Part shown: positions 21,580 to 29,457 of the stretch, piece by piece | How positions within the stretch are numbered: position 1 is the first letter of the stretch | Layout: each line of letters begins with the position of its first letter | Assembly (NCBI RefSeq): GCF_002939385.1 | Contig: NZ_MULI01000062.1 | Span: forward strand, 1 to 43,871 | Reading direction: 5' to 3' | From: Streptomyces sp. MH60 | Lineage (GTDB): Bacteria; Actinomycetota; Actinomycetes; Streptomycetales; Streptomycetaceae | DNA length: 43,871 nucleotides | Position numbers and translations under genes: made by a program | Notes under the pieces: generated by a model | The model's database searches: none | Seen by the model: the letters and a program-made list of their open reading frames with translations, nothing else | Told to the model about the DNA's origin: nothing

Positions 21580-23097
21580 TCAGCCCAGCGGCGCGGGTTC
21601 CGGCAGACCCACCGGCCACAGGTGCACCGGGTCGCCCTCGCGCATCAGCTCGACGTACCGGCGGGTCGTGGCGGCCAGCGCGGCCTCCCGGGACAGACCC
21701 GCCTCCAGCGCCCGGTGGAACGTGGCCGCCTGCCAGGACGCGCCGTTGACCCGGCGTCGGCACCGCTCCTCGATCACACCGAGGTAGAAGTCCCGGTCGG
21801 CGGGCTCCACCCCCCACGCGTCGAGACCGGCCTCGGCGAGCGGCAGCAGCTCGTCGCGGACGAGGACGGCGGCGTCGACCTCGGTGGTGCCGCCGAGGCG
21901 CCCGCGCCGGGGCCACTCGAAGCGGGCGTCGATGCCGTGCCGGCACGCGGCCTCGAAGTTGGCGGCGGCGGCCTCGAACGGCAGCCGGGTCCACACCGGC
22001 CGGGGCTCCTCGGCGAGCGCGCGGACGACGCCGTAGTAGAAGGCCGCGTTGGCGATGACGTCGGTGACGGTGGGGCCGGCGGGCAGGACCCGGTTCTCGA
22101 CACGCAGGTGCGGCACGCCGTCGGCGATGTCGTAGACGGGGCGGTTCCACCGGTAGACGGTGCCGTTGTGCAGGACGAGTTCGGACAGCGAGGGCACACC
22201 GCCCGCGTCCAGGACCTCCAGCGGGTCCTCGTCGTCGCAGATCGGCAGCAGTGCCGGGAAGTAGCGCCGGTTCTCCTCGAAGAGGTCGTACGCCGAGGTC
22301 ACCCAGCGCTCGCCGAACCAGGTGCGCGGCCGGACGCCCTGGGCCTGCAGTTCGGGCGGGCGGGTGTCGGTGGACTGCTGGAACAGCGGGGGCCGGGACT
22401 CGCGCCACAGCTCGCGGCCGAAGAGGAAGGGCGCGTTGGCGCCGAGGGCGATCTGGGCGGCGGTGACGGCCTGGGCCGCGTTCCACACGTCGGCGAAGCG
22501 GTCCGGGGTCACCTGGAGGTGGAGTTGCACCGAGGTGCAGGCGGCCTCGGGGGCGATCGACTTGGAGGTGCAGGTCAGGCGCTCGACGCCCTCGATGTCG
22601 AGGGTGAAGTCCTCTCCGCGGGCGGCCACGATCTGTTCGTTGAGCAGGGCGTAGCGGTCGACGGCGGAGAGATTGGACGAGACCAGGTCGTCCCGGTCCA
22701 GCGTCGGCAGAATGCCGATCATCGCGATTCCCGCGTCCACCTCGCCCGCCTTGCGGTCCGCATATGCCAAGGAGGTGCGGATCTCCTCGGCGAGCCGGTC
22801 GAATACCCGGCCGCCCAGGCGGTGCGGCGCGATGTTGACTTCCAGGTTGAACATGGCGAGCTCCGTCTGGAAGTCCCGGCTCGCGATGCGTTCGAGGACT
22901 TGCGCATTCAACATTTTCGGCATCCCGTCGGCACCGACGAGATTCAATTCGATCTCCAGCCCCATCAGGTTCTTCGGGCGGTCGAACCGCTTCTCCGCCA
23001 GAAGTCGCTCCAGGCCCGTCAGGCACCGCTGGAGCTTCTCGCGGTAGCGCTGGCGATCGGACAGGTCGTACTGACCTGCCACGACCTTCTCCCCCAT
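21580..23097 (-). CDS. glutamate-cysteine ligase family protein (GCS2-like)
   Basis: This 505-residue cytosolic enzyme is of the carboxylate-amine ligase/GCS2 superfamily. Landmarks are NLMGLEIELNLVG (metal/ATP-binding acidic residues), ELAMFNLEVNIAPHRLGG, STSVQLHLQVTPDRFADVWN-like text (here ACTSVQLHLQVTPDRF), QIALGANAPFLFGRELW, and LRVENRVLPAGPTVTD. The family joins glutamate to an amine such as cysteine. It is not the short EgtA type of an ergothioneine cluster; no egtB-D genes adjoin it, so the substrate is uncertain. ATG 23097 has GAAGGGA 7 nt upstream. A long, less GC-rich intergenic region precedes it. Confidence 0.88.
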   Translation of the reverse strand: MGEKVVAGQYDLSDRQRYREKLQRCLTGLERLLAEKRFDRPKNLMGLEIELNLVGADGMPKMLNAQVLERIASRDFQTELAMFNLEVNIAPHRLGGRVFDRLAEEIRTSLAYADRKAGEVDAGIAMIGILPTLDRDDLVSSNLSAVDRYALLNEQIVAARGEDFTLDIEGVERLTCTSKSIAPEAACTSVQLHLQVTPDRFADVWNAAQAVTAAQIALGANAPFLFGRELWRESRPPLFQQSTDTRPPELQAQGVRPRTWFGERWVTSAYDLFEENRRYFPALLPICDDEDPLEVLDAGGVPSLSELVLHNGTVYRWNRPVYDIADGVPHLRVENRVLPAGPTVTDVIANAAFYYGVVRALAEEPRPVWTRLPFEAAAANFEAACRHGIDARFEWPRRGRLGGTTEVDAAVLVRDELLPLAEAGLDAWGVEPADRDFYLGVIEERCRRRVNGASWQAATFHRALEAGLSREAALAATTRRYVELMREGDPVHLWPVGLPEPAPLG

Positions 23098-23657
23098 GGA
23101 AGAGTCCCTTCTCGGAGCGATGAGTGGAAGATCCGGCCGCCGCCGTCCGGTGGCCGGTCAGGTGGGATGATGCCCCGCCGAAGCGATCGATAACGTCCCC
23201 GCGCCGACCCGGCAGCCGCTACGCTGTCCCGATGTGACCGGTGGCACATTCACCGGGCATGGCGCGTCGAGCAGTTTCCCGGGCCGACAACTCGTGAAAA
23301 ACGCCGACGACAATTGGCCGACCGCTCGGTGAACATTCCCCGAGGTCATCGCCGTACACCTGGTCCGAAATGCGGAGGATTACCGCATCTCGACGGCCGA
23401 ATTCAACCTTGTACTGGTTGCCGGAATCGGCTAGCCGAAACACAGTCTGAACACATGTCGTATAAACTCCGCGGACAAGGCAGCGGATCGGCGCCCACGG
23501 TCGAAGGACCCTGCCGTCGCGCCGACGCGCGGCAGGCCTCTCCCGCTTCTCGGTTCCCGGACCCGGCCCCTGCCTTCCCCAGCCCTGTGAGCCGACAGCG
23601 TCGTCCGCCCTGCTCCGCCCTCGCGCCATCGTGCCTTCGAATGAGAGGCGACCCATC
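23098..23657. other. 560-bp divergent intergenic region
   Basis: No convincing gene lies here. From about 23160 to 23470 the sequence is clearly richer in A and T than its surroundings and includes TATAAACT at 23461-23468, a plausible -10 for the rightward gene at 23658, and CGATCGATAACG near 23179. An open minus-strand frame crosses it but its third codon positions are only about 60% G+C, so it is not read as coding. The region could house promoters or a small RNA. Confidence 0.4.
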
Positions 23658-24242
23658 ATGCCCCTGCGTGTCCCCGCGGCCCCCGCGCCCGCCCTGCGCT
23701 CCGTCCTCACCGCCCTCTCCTCGCCCACCGCGGTCCGCGAGGCCCGGACCCCCGCGCTGCTCGGCGCCCAGGGACCCGCCACACCCGAACTGCCGCTTCC
23801 CGTGCACGTGCTCGACCGGGTCACGGCGCAGGGCGTGGCGGCGACGCGACTGACCGGGTGGCGGTTCCACATCCGGTGCGGCGACCGGGCGGTGGCGGCG
23901 GCGGAGACGATGCTGACCCCCGACGGCTGGGCGTTCTCGCACTTCTTCGAGGGCCCCTACGTCGCCTCGACCGAACGCGCGCTGCGGCAGGCCGAGTCGA
24001 TGGCCCAGCCCTACCAGCCGCGTCTGCTGTCGGTTCCCGAGCTGTACATGCTCACGCTGTGGCTGCACGGCGACGGCACCGCGGACGCCTCCGCCGGGCA
24101 CCCCGCGGCCACCGATCTGCTGGTGCCGCTGGCGCCGGCCCCGCCCGGCATCGCGGCGCACCGGCCGCACCGGGTCGCCGAACTGCTGCCGGTCCTCACG
24201 CACCGGGTGACGCCGACGCGGCTGCTGGGTTCTCCCGCCTGA
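23658..24242 (+). CDS. conserved-looking hypothetical protein
   Basis: This encodes 194 residues without signal peptide or membrane helices. It opens with a Pro/Ala-rich segment (VPAAPAPALRSVLTAL), followed by a folded-looking core: GWRFHIRCGDRAVAAAETML, WAFSHFFEGPYVASTERALR, LLSVPELYMLTLWLHGDG, and a C-terminal LLVPLAPAPPGIAAHRPHRV. Codon use is typical for the genome. ATG 23658 follows GAGAGG by 9 nt; the frame is open to 23631. No family is recognised. The WLHGDG and DLLVPLAPAPPG phrases suggest a conserved Streptomyces protein, but this is impression only. Confidence 0.75.
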   Translation: MPLRVPAAPAPALRSVLTALSSPTAVREARTPALLGAQGPATPELPLPVHVLDRVTAQGVAATRLTGWRFHIRCGDRAVAAAETMLTPDGWAFSHFFEGPYVASTERALRQAESMAQPYQPRLLSVPELYMLTLWLHGDGTADASAGHPAATDLLVPLAPAPPGIAAHRPHRVAELLPVLTHRVTPTRLLGSPA

Positions 24243-24290
24243 TCCGTCCCGCCGCACCGCTCCCCCGCCCACCCGCGCGGACTAGCCCCA

Positions 24291-24305
24291 TTCGGCCATG
24301 CCGAA
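24291..24305. promoter_or_regulatory. short inverted repeat upstream of the DUF5999 gene
   Basis: TTCGGC-CAT-GCCGAA is a perfect 6-3-6 inverted repeat. A 10-bp palindrome TGACGCGTCA follows at 24350-24359. Both lie in the 286-bp gap before the gene at 24529 and could be operators or a weak terminator. Confidence 0.3.
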
Positions 24306-24528
24306 CCATCCGAAGTGACAGTGCAGTTGGGCTGAACCGTCCGCGCGGGTGACGCGTCATCAACCTGTGAGAAGCGGTGCTGCGAAATACCTGCGGATCG
24401 ACGCCCGTGGGGCAACACTGGGTTCGGAACGACTCACACAACGGGGGGCGGCCATGAACGAGGCTTCACGCCGCAGGACAGACCAGACGACGAACTCACC
24501 CATCACCACAGACCGAGAGACCCCACTC

Positions 24529-24732
24529 ATGTGTCAGCACCAGCCACCGTGCCCCTCAGCCGTCTCCGCCGACCGGGAGTCCGCCCGTCTCGTGGCGCAC
24601 CACCCGGAGCAGGGGTGGAGCCTGCTGTGCAACGGTGTCGTCCTCTTCGAGGACACCGGTGAGCTACTGCCGGACGGTCAGGCCATCGCCCCGCACCGCC
24701 CCGTCGGCGCGGGCCTGACGACCGCCGCCTGA
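24529..24732 (+). CDS. DUF5999 family small protein
   Basis: This is a 67-residue protein starting MCQHQPPCPSAVSADRESAR, followed by VAHHPEQGWSLLCNGVVLFE, DTGELLPDG and IAPHRP. It matches the actinomycete DUF5999 family. The Cys/His-rich start (C2, H4, C8) could bind metal, but this is unproven. ATG 24529 fits the family start, with GAGAG 9 nt upstream. ATG 24454, behind a G6 run, is in frame and would add 25 residues of less typical codon use. The function is unknown. It is a single gene with a hairpin downstream at 24785-24800. Confidence 0.85.
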   Translation: MCQHQPPCPSAVSADRESARLVAHHPEQGWSLLCNGVVLFEDTGELLPDGQAIAPHRPVGAGLTTAA

Positions 24733-24784
24733 CCACCCGCCGGGGCGGTGCCGGTCACCGCGCCCGGTGCAGCACGGGCCGGCC

Positions 24785-24800
24785 CGCAGCCACGGCTGCG
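24785..24800 (+). terminator. hairpin downstream of the DUF5999 gene
   Basis: CGCAGCC-AC-GGCTGCG forms a perfect 7-bp stem. Nearby CACCG-CGCC-CGGTG (24756-24769) forms another. Together they probably end the preceding transcript. Confidence 0.45.
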
Positions 24801-24872
24801 CACCGGCCCTCACGCACGTCCGGGACCGGTCACTGCGCGTGACGCGCCCGTTCCGCCTCTGCGACCGGCCCG

Positions 24873-24889
24873 GTTTCCTGGTCCGAAAC
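24873..24889. promoter_or_regulatory. GTTTC-N7-GAAAC repeat upstream of the LacI gene
   Basis: GTTTC (24873-24877) and GAAAC (24885-24889) form an inverted repeat, and GTTTCG recurs at 24930-24935, 7 nt before the start codon. LacI regulators of Streptomyces often bind such CGAAAC/GTTTCG half-sites, so autoregulation is possible. Confidence 0.35.
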
Positions 24890-24941
24890 GCCTTCCCCCG
24901 AGCGTCCGGTCTCCGGAAGACTCCTGGAGGTTTCGCGGTCG

Positions 24942-26015
24942 GTGTCGGCGGAGGTGGCGGAAGTGGCAGCAGACGAGGTCAGGGCCACGACGGCTGCCGG
25001 CCGCCGGGGCAGGGTCACGATCACGGACATCGCCCGCCGCGCGGGCGTCTCGGTGCCGACCGTGTCCCGCGTCGTGAACGGCCGCTCGGACGTGTCGCCC
25101 GGGACCAGGGCGCGGGTGGAGGAGCTGCTGCGCCGGCACGGGTACCGCAAGCGCGCCACGGCACCCGGTCGCCGGGCCGCCCTGATCGACCTGGTCTTCA
25201 ACGACCTGGACAGCCCCTGGGCCGTGGAGATCATCCGCGGGGTCGAGGAGGTGGCCCACGCCGCCGGGGTCGGCACCGTGGTCTCCGCGATCCACGGACG
25301 CTCGGGCGACGCCCGTCAGTGGATGCGCAATCTGCGGGCCCGGGCCTCCGACGGCGTCGTCCTCGTCACCTCGGCCCTGGATCCCGTACTCCACCAGGAG
25401 CTGCGGATCCTCGGCGTACCGCTGGTCGTCGTCGACCCGGCGGGCTCCCCCGCCCTGGACGTGCCCACCGTCGGCGCCGCCAACCGGTCGGGCGGCCTGG
25501 CGGCCACCGAGCACCTGCTGGCGCTGGGACACCGCAGGATCGGCCTGATCGCCGGGCCGCCGCGGCTGCTGTGCTCGCGGGCCCGCCACGACGGCTACCG
25601 CGCCGCCCTGGAGGGCGCGGGCATCGCCGTGGACGAGTCCCTGATCGTCCCCGGCGACTTCCGCCACGAGTCCGGCTGCGCGGCCTGCGAGGCCCTGCTG
25701 GGCCTGCCGGAGCCGCCGACGGCCGTCTTCGCGGCCAGCGACCAGATGGCGCTCGGTGCGATCGAGGCGCTGCGCAGGCGAGGACTGAGGGTGCCGCAGG
25801 ACATGAGCGTCGTCGGCTTCGACGACCTTCCGGAGGTCCGCTGGTCGGCTCCGCCCCTGACGACCGTGCGCCAGCCGCTCGCCGACATGGGCAGGGCGGC
25901 CGCGCGCACGGTGCTCGCCCAGACCCGCGACGAGCGGCCGGACCCGCCGCGGGTCGAACTGGACACGGACCTGATCCTGCGCTCCAGCACGGCACCACCA
26001 CCCGCTTCCCGCTGA
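24942..26015 (+). CDS. LacI family transcriptional regulator
   Basis: This 357-residue regulator has an N-terminal LacI HTH (about 25-70; VTITDIARRAGVSVPTVSRV, then VNGRSDVSPGTRARVEELL) and a periplasmic-binding-protein-like sugar-sensing domain (IDLVFNDLDSPWAVEIIRGV, GHRRIGLIAGPP, FAASDQMALGAIEALR, SVVGFDDLPEVRWSAPPLTT). It probably represses carbohydrate-use genes until a sugar binds, but no sugar gene adjoins it, so targets are elsewhere. GTG 24942 lies 11 nt after GGAGG. Later GTG codons in the same frame (24954, 24963) could also start. The first 23 residues are an acidic/Ala extension. Confidence 0.92.
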   Translation: MSAEVAEVAADEVRATTAAGRRGRVTITDIARRAGVSVPTVSRVVNGRSDVSPGTRARVEELLRRHGYRKRATAPGRRAALIDLVFNDLDSPWAVEIIRGVEEVAHAAGVGTVVSAIHGRSGDARQWMRNLRARASDGVVLVTSALDPVLHQELRILGVPLVVVDPAGSPALDVPTVGAANRSGGLAATEHLLALGHRRIGLIAGPPRLLCSRARHDGYRAALEGAGIAVDESLIVPGDFRHESGCAACEALLGLPEPPTAVFAASDQMALGAIEALRRRGLRVPQDMSVVGFDDLPEVRWSAPPLTTVRQPLADMGRAAARTVLAQTRDERPDPPRVELDTDLILRSSTAPPPASR

Positions 26016-26031
26016 GCGCTCCCGCGCGGCC

Positions 26032-26037
26032 TATCGT
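26032..26037 (+). promoter_or_regulatory. -10 box of the HTH-Mop regulator gene
   Basis: TATCGT stands 7 nt before ATG 26045, and no ribosome binding site is present. A leaderless mRNA is indicated. Confidence 0.45.
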
Positions 26038-26044
26038 GACCGGC

Positions 26045-26440
26045 ATGCAGTCCTACACGATCGGCCAGGCGGCGCGGCTGCTCGGCGTCAGCCCGGACAC
26101 CGCGCGCCGCTGGGCCGACGCGGGCCGGATCTCCACCCGTCGCGACGAGGGCGGACGGCGCGTCGTCGACGGGCGCGACCTGGCCGCGTTCTCGGTCGAA
26201 CTCGCCCGCTCCGGCGGCACCGACGAGGAGACCCCGTACACCTCGGTCCGCAACGCGTTTCCCGGGATCGTGACCGCGATCAAGCTCGGGGACGTCGCGG
26301 CCCAGGTCGAGATCCAGGCCGGCCCGCACCGGCTCGTCTCCCTGCTGACCAGGGAGGCGGTGGAGGAACTCGGTCTGGAGGTGGGCGTGGAGGCCACCGC
26401 CCGGGTGAAGTCGACGAATGTCCATATCGACAGGCCATGA
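26045..26440 (+). CDS. HTH regulator with molybdate-binding Mop/TOBE domain
   Basis: This 131-residue protein has an N-terminal MerR/BldC-like HTH (YTIGQAARLLGVSPDTARRW, RRVVDGRDLAAF, residues 3-55), then a linker, then one Mop/TOBE domain (about 65-130; SVRNAFPGIVTAIKLGDVAA). The Mop domain binds oxyanions such as molybdate, so this is a plausible molybdate-responsive regulator of the modABC genes starting 200 bp downstream. It replaces ModE, which has a different HTH. Its mRNA appears leaderless. An inverted repeat at 26509-26527 in front of modA could be its operator. The Mop part resembles both halves of the molbindin at 29458. Confidence 0.9.
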   Translation: MQSYTIGQAARLLGVSPDTARRWADAGRISTRRDEGGRRVVDGRDLAAFSVELARSGGTDEETPYTSVRNAFPGIVTAIKLGDVAAQVEIQAGPHRLVSLLTREAVEELGLEVGVEATARVKSTNVHIDRP

Positions 26441-26508
26441 GCGGCCGGCCGGCGGACGCGCGCCGAAGGCTCGTCGACCGTGCGAACGCACATGCCAACC
26501 TTTCCTCG

Positions 26509-26527
26509 CGCATGGCTTGCTCATGCG
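26509..26527. promoter_or_regulatory. inverted repeat upstream of modA
   Basis: CGCATG (26509-26514) and CATGCG (26522-26527) are perfect inverted halves with a 7-nt spacer. They lie 37 bp upstream of the predicted -10 of modA, a possible site for the HTH-Mop regulator. Confidence 0.4.
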
Positions 26528-26563
26528 ATGCGACAGGAGACATGGCCCTCGCAGATGCGGAAG

Positions 26564-26569
26564 TATGAT
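26564..26569 (+). promoter_or_regulatory. -10 box of modA
   Basis: TATGAT is a near-consensus -10 that would start transcription near 26576, about 70 nt before modA. The -35 region is poor, in line with a regulated promoter. Confidence 0.4.
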
Positions 26570-26643
26570 CGGCGCAATGGGGGGCACCGTTCACTCGGCC
26601 GCCGAGCCGTCGGCCCCTGCCCGAAACGCCGAGGGAGTGGCCC

Positions 26644-27480
26644 GTGATGATTCGATCCGTGCGCAGGACCCACCGCATCCGCCGTTCCGCGCGGGTGGCG
26701 GGCGCGGGGGCCGCGGCGCTACTGGCCCTGAATGCCTGCTCGTCGTCGGACACGGGCTCGGACACGGACTCCGCCGGTGCCTCGTCATCCTCCTCCGCGA
26801 AGCTCTCCGGCCAGGTCACCGTCTTCGCCGCGGCCTCGCTCAAGGAGAGTTTCACGACGCTCGGCGAGACCTTCGAGAAGCGGCATCCGGGCACCGGGGT
26901 CACCTTCAACTTCGCCGGCAGTGACACCCTCGCCGCCAGCATCACCGGCGGCGCCCCGGCGGACGTGTTCGCCTCCGCCAGCCCGAAGACGATGGCCACC
27001 GTCACCGACGCCGGGGCGGCGGCCGGCACCCCCGCCACCTTCGTGCGCAACCAGTTGGAGATCGCCACGCTGCCCGGCAACCCCGAGCACATCTCCTCCC
27101 TCAAGGGCCTCACCGAGTCCGGTCTCAAGGTCGTGCTGTGCGACAAGACCGTGCCGTGCGGCGCCGCGGCCCAGAAGGCGCTGGAGGCCGGCGGTCTCGA
27201 ACTGACCCCGGTCTCCTACGAGCAGGACGTCAAGGCCGCCCTCACCAAGGTCGAGTTGAAGGAGGCGGACGCCGCCGTCGTCTACAAGACCGACGTGAAG
27301 GCGGCCGGCGACAAGGTGACGGGCGTCGACTTCCCGGAGTCGGCGAAGGCGGTCAACGACTACCCGATCACCCTCCTCAAGGACGCCCCCCATCCCGACG
27401 CGGCCAAGGCGTTCATCGAGCTGGTGAAATCCGCCGAGGGACAGCGGGTGCTCACCGGGGCCGGGTTCCGCACGCCGTGA
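26644..27480 (+). CDS. modA: molybdate ABC transporter substrate-binding lipoprotein ModA
   Basis: This 278-residue lipoprotein captures molybdate outside the membrane. A basic start and hydrophobic stretch lead to L-N-A-Cys32 (lipobox), followed by a Ser/Asp linker. The ModA core follows: VTVFAAASLKESFTTLGETF, FNFAGSDTLAASITGGAPAD and VFASASPKTM, the typical ligand-binding serines; then EQDVKAALTKVELKEADAAV and VYKTDVKAAG. GAGGGAG lies 6 nt before GTG 26644; ATG 26647 directly after it is equally possible. The stop overlaps the modB start (GTGA), so modA-modB are translationally coupled. It is preceded by the HTH-Mop regulator gene. Confidence 0.95.
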   Translation: MMIRSVRRTHRIRRSARVAGAGAAALLALNACSSSDTGSDTDSAGASSSSSAKLSGQVTVFAAASLKESFTTLGETFEKRHPGTGVTFNFAGSDTLAASITGGAPADVFASASPKTMATVTDAGAAAGTPATFVRNQLEIATLPGNPEHISSLKGLTESGLKVVLCDKTVPCGAAAQKALEAGGLELTPVSYEQDVKAALTKVELKEADAAVVYKTDVKAAGDKVTGVDFPESAKAVNDYPITLLKDAPHPDAAKAFIELVKSAEGQRVLTGAGFRTP

Positions 27481-28337
27481 CCAAGTCCGCCGGAACGACG
27501 CCCGCACCTCCCGGCACCGACCTCGTGGCCGGTGGGCCGCGCCGTCCCCGCCGCCGGGGGCGCACGGTGCCGGTCCCCCTGCTGGTGCCCGCCCTGATCG
27601 GCCTGGCGTTCCTGCTGCTGCCCCTGCTCGCCCTGGTGATACGCGCGCCGTGGCGCGGCCTGCCGGAGCAGCTGTCCAGCCCCGAGGTGTGGCAGGCGCT
27701 GCGGCTGTCGCTGCTGTGCGCGACGTCCGCGACCGCGCTGAGCCTGCTCGTGGGCGTGCCCCTGGCCTGGCTGCTGGCCCGTACCGACTTCCCCGGCCGG
27801 GGGTTCGTCCGCGCGCTGGTGACGCTGCCGCTCGTGCTGCCGCCGGTGGTGGGGGGCGTCGCGCTCCTGCTGGCGTTCGGACGCAACGGCGTCATCGGGC
27901 AGTGGCTGGACGCCTGGTTCGGGATCACCCTGCCGTTCACGACGACGGGCGTCGTCCTCGCGGAGACGTTCGTGGCGATGCCGTTCCTGGTGATCAGCGT
28001 GGAGGGCACCCTGCGCGCTGCCGACCCGCGCTACGAGGAGGCCGCCACCACCCTGGGCGCCTCCCGCTTCACCGCGTTCCGCCGGGTGACGCTCCCGCTG
28101 ATCGCGCCGGGCATCGCGGCGGGCGCCGTGCTGGCCTGGGCGCGGGCCCTGGGCGAGTTCGGGGCGACGATCACGTTCGCGGGCAACTTCCCGGGCCGGA
28201 CGCAGACCATGCCGCTGGCCGTCTACCTCGCCCTGCAGAACGACCCCGCGGCGGCGATCGCCCTCAGCCTGGTCCTGCTGGCCGTCTCCATCGCCGTCCT
28301 GGCCGGTCTGCGGGACCGCTGGATGAGTGCGTCGTGA
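27477..28337 (+). CDS. modB: molybdate ABC transporter permease ModB
   Basis: This 286-residue inner-membrane permease has about six helices. A Pro/Arg-rich cytosolic N terminus precedes VPVPLLVPALIGLAFLLLPL. The binding-protein-dependent transport motif with the EAA loop is visible as YEEAATTLGASRFTAFRRVT, followed by LARALGEFGATI-type text (here ARALGEFGATITFAGN), characteristic of ModB/CysT permeases. GTG 27477 overlaps the modA stop in GTGA; the stop at 28335 likewise overlaps GTG 28334 of the modC frame. It pairs with ModC to import molybdate. Confidence 0.95.
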   Translation: MTKSAGTTPAPPGTDLVAGGPRRPRRRGRTVPVPLLVPALIGLAFLLLPLLALVIRAPWRGLPEQLSSPEVWQALRLSLLCATSATALSLLVGVPLAWLLARTDFPGRGFVRALVTLPLVLPPVVGGVALLLAFGRNGVIGQWLDAWFGITLPFTTTGVVLAETFVAMPFLVISVEGTLRAADPRYEEAATTLGASRFTAFRRVTLPLIAPGIAAGAVLAWARALGEFGATITFAGNFPGRTQTMPLAVYLALQNDPAAAIALSLVLLAVSIAVLAGLRDRWMSAS

Positions 28338-28363
28338 CCCACACCGGTGAACGGAAGGCCGCC

Positions 28364-29431
28364 ATGGACTCCCCCGAGGTCCGCCCGCCCGAGGACGGCC
28401 TGGACGCCCGGCTCGTCGTGGACCGCGGCGCGTTCCGCCTGGACGTCGCGCTCACCGCCGCGCCCGGCGAGGTCGTGGCCCTCCTCGGACCCAACGGCGC
28501 GGGCAAGACCACCGCCCTGCGCGCGCTCGCCGGCCTGGTCCCGCTCACCGGCGGTCACCTGCGCCTGGACGGCGCGGAGCTGGACCGTACGCCGCCGGAG
28601 TCCCGCCCGGTCGGCGTCGTCTTCCAGGACTACCTGCTCTTCCCGCACCTGACCGCCCTCGACAACGTGGCCTTCGGACCGCGCTGCCGAGGCGCGAGCA
28701 AGGCGGAGGCCCGGACGCGGGCCGCCGGGTGGCTGGACCGGATGGGCCTGGCCGACCACGCGAGTGCCAGACCGCGCCGCCTCTCCGGGGGCCAGGCCCA
28801 GCGCGTCGCCCTGGCCCGCGCGCTGGCCACCCACCCGCGGCTGCTGCTCCTGGACGAGCCCCTCGCGGCCCTGGACGCCCGGACCCGGCTGGAGGTGCGG
28901 GCGCAGCTGCGCCGCCATCTCGCCGAGTTCGAGGCGGTCGCCGTCCTGGTCACGCACGACCCGCTGGACGCCATGGTGCTGGCCGACCGGCTGGTCGTGG
29001 TCGAGGACGGCGCGGTCGTCCAGGAGGGCGGGCCCGCCGACATCGCCCGTCGGCCCCGCACGGACTACATCGCGCAGCTGGTCGGCCTGAACCTGTACCG
29101 GGGACGGGCCGACGGCCACACCGTGCGCCTCGACGCGGGCCCCGGCCTCACCACCACCGAGGACCTCGCGGGCCCGGTCTTCGTCGCGTTCCCGCCGAGC
29201 GCCGTGACCCTGTACGACGCGCGGCCCACGGGTTCCAGCGCCCGCAACCTGTGGCGCTGCAAGGTCGCGGGCCTGGAGAGTCACGGCGACCAGATCCGCG
29301 TGGAACTCACCGGCGAACTCGCGCTCGCCGCCGACCTCACCACGGTCGCCGCGGCCGAGCTGGGCCTCCACCCGGGCGCACCGGTGTGGGCGACGGTCAA
29401 GGCGACGCAGACCCACGCATACCCGGCATAA
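28364..29431 (+). CDS. modC: molybdate ABC transporter ATPase ModC
   Basis: This 355-residue ATPase energises molybdate import. It has Walker A GPNGAGKT (42-49), the Q-loop FQDY (87-90), the signature LSGGQ (140-144), Walker B LLLDEP (161-166) and an H-loop VTHDP near 200. A C-terminal TOBE domain follows (about 290-350; SARNLWRCKVAGLESHG), as expected for ModC. ATG 28364 is chosen because GGAAGG lies 5 nt upstream; GTG 28334, overlapping the modB stop, is in frame and would add ten residues. It is the last gene of the modABC run; a separate -10 precedes the molbindin gene. Confidence 0.95.
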   Translation: MDSPEVRPPEDGLDARLVVDRGAFRLDVALTAAPGEVVALLGPNGAGKTTALRALAGLVPLTGGHLRLDGAELDRTPPESRPVGVVFQDYLLFPHLTALDNVAFGPRCRGASKAEARTRAAGWLDRMGLADHASARPRRLSGGQAQRVALARALATHPRLLLLDEPLAALDARTRLEVRAQLRRHLAEFEAVAVLVTHDPLDAMVLADRLVVVEDGAVVQEGGPADIARRPRTDYIAQLVGLNLYRGRADGHTVRLDAGPGLTTTEDLAGPVFVAFPPSAVTLYDARPTGSSARNLWRCKVAGLESHGDQIRVELTGELALAADLTTVAAAELGLHPGAPVWATVKATQTHAYPA

Positions 29432-29445
29432 CGCCCGCGCCGGGC

Positions 29446-29451
29446 TACGGT
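29446..29451 (+). promoter_or_regulatory. -10 box of the molbindin gene
   Basis: TACGGT lies 6 nt before ATG 29458, with no ribosome binding site between. It suggests separate leaderless expression of the molbindin gene in addition to read-through from modC. Confidence 0.4.
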
Positions 29452-29457
29452 GCCCCC

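Noticed and set aside
23219..23872. 217-codon minus-strand open frame across the long intergenic region
   Set aside because: Third codon positions are only about 60% G+C in the part outside the rightward gene, and the frame runs antisense through that gene; no family is recognised.
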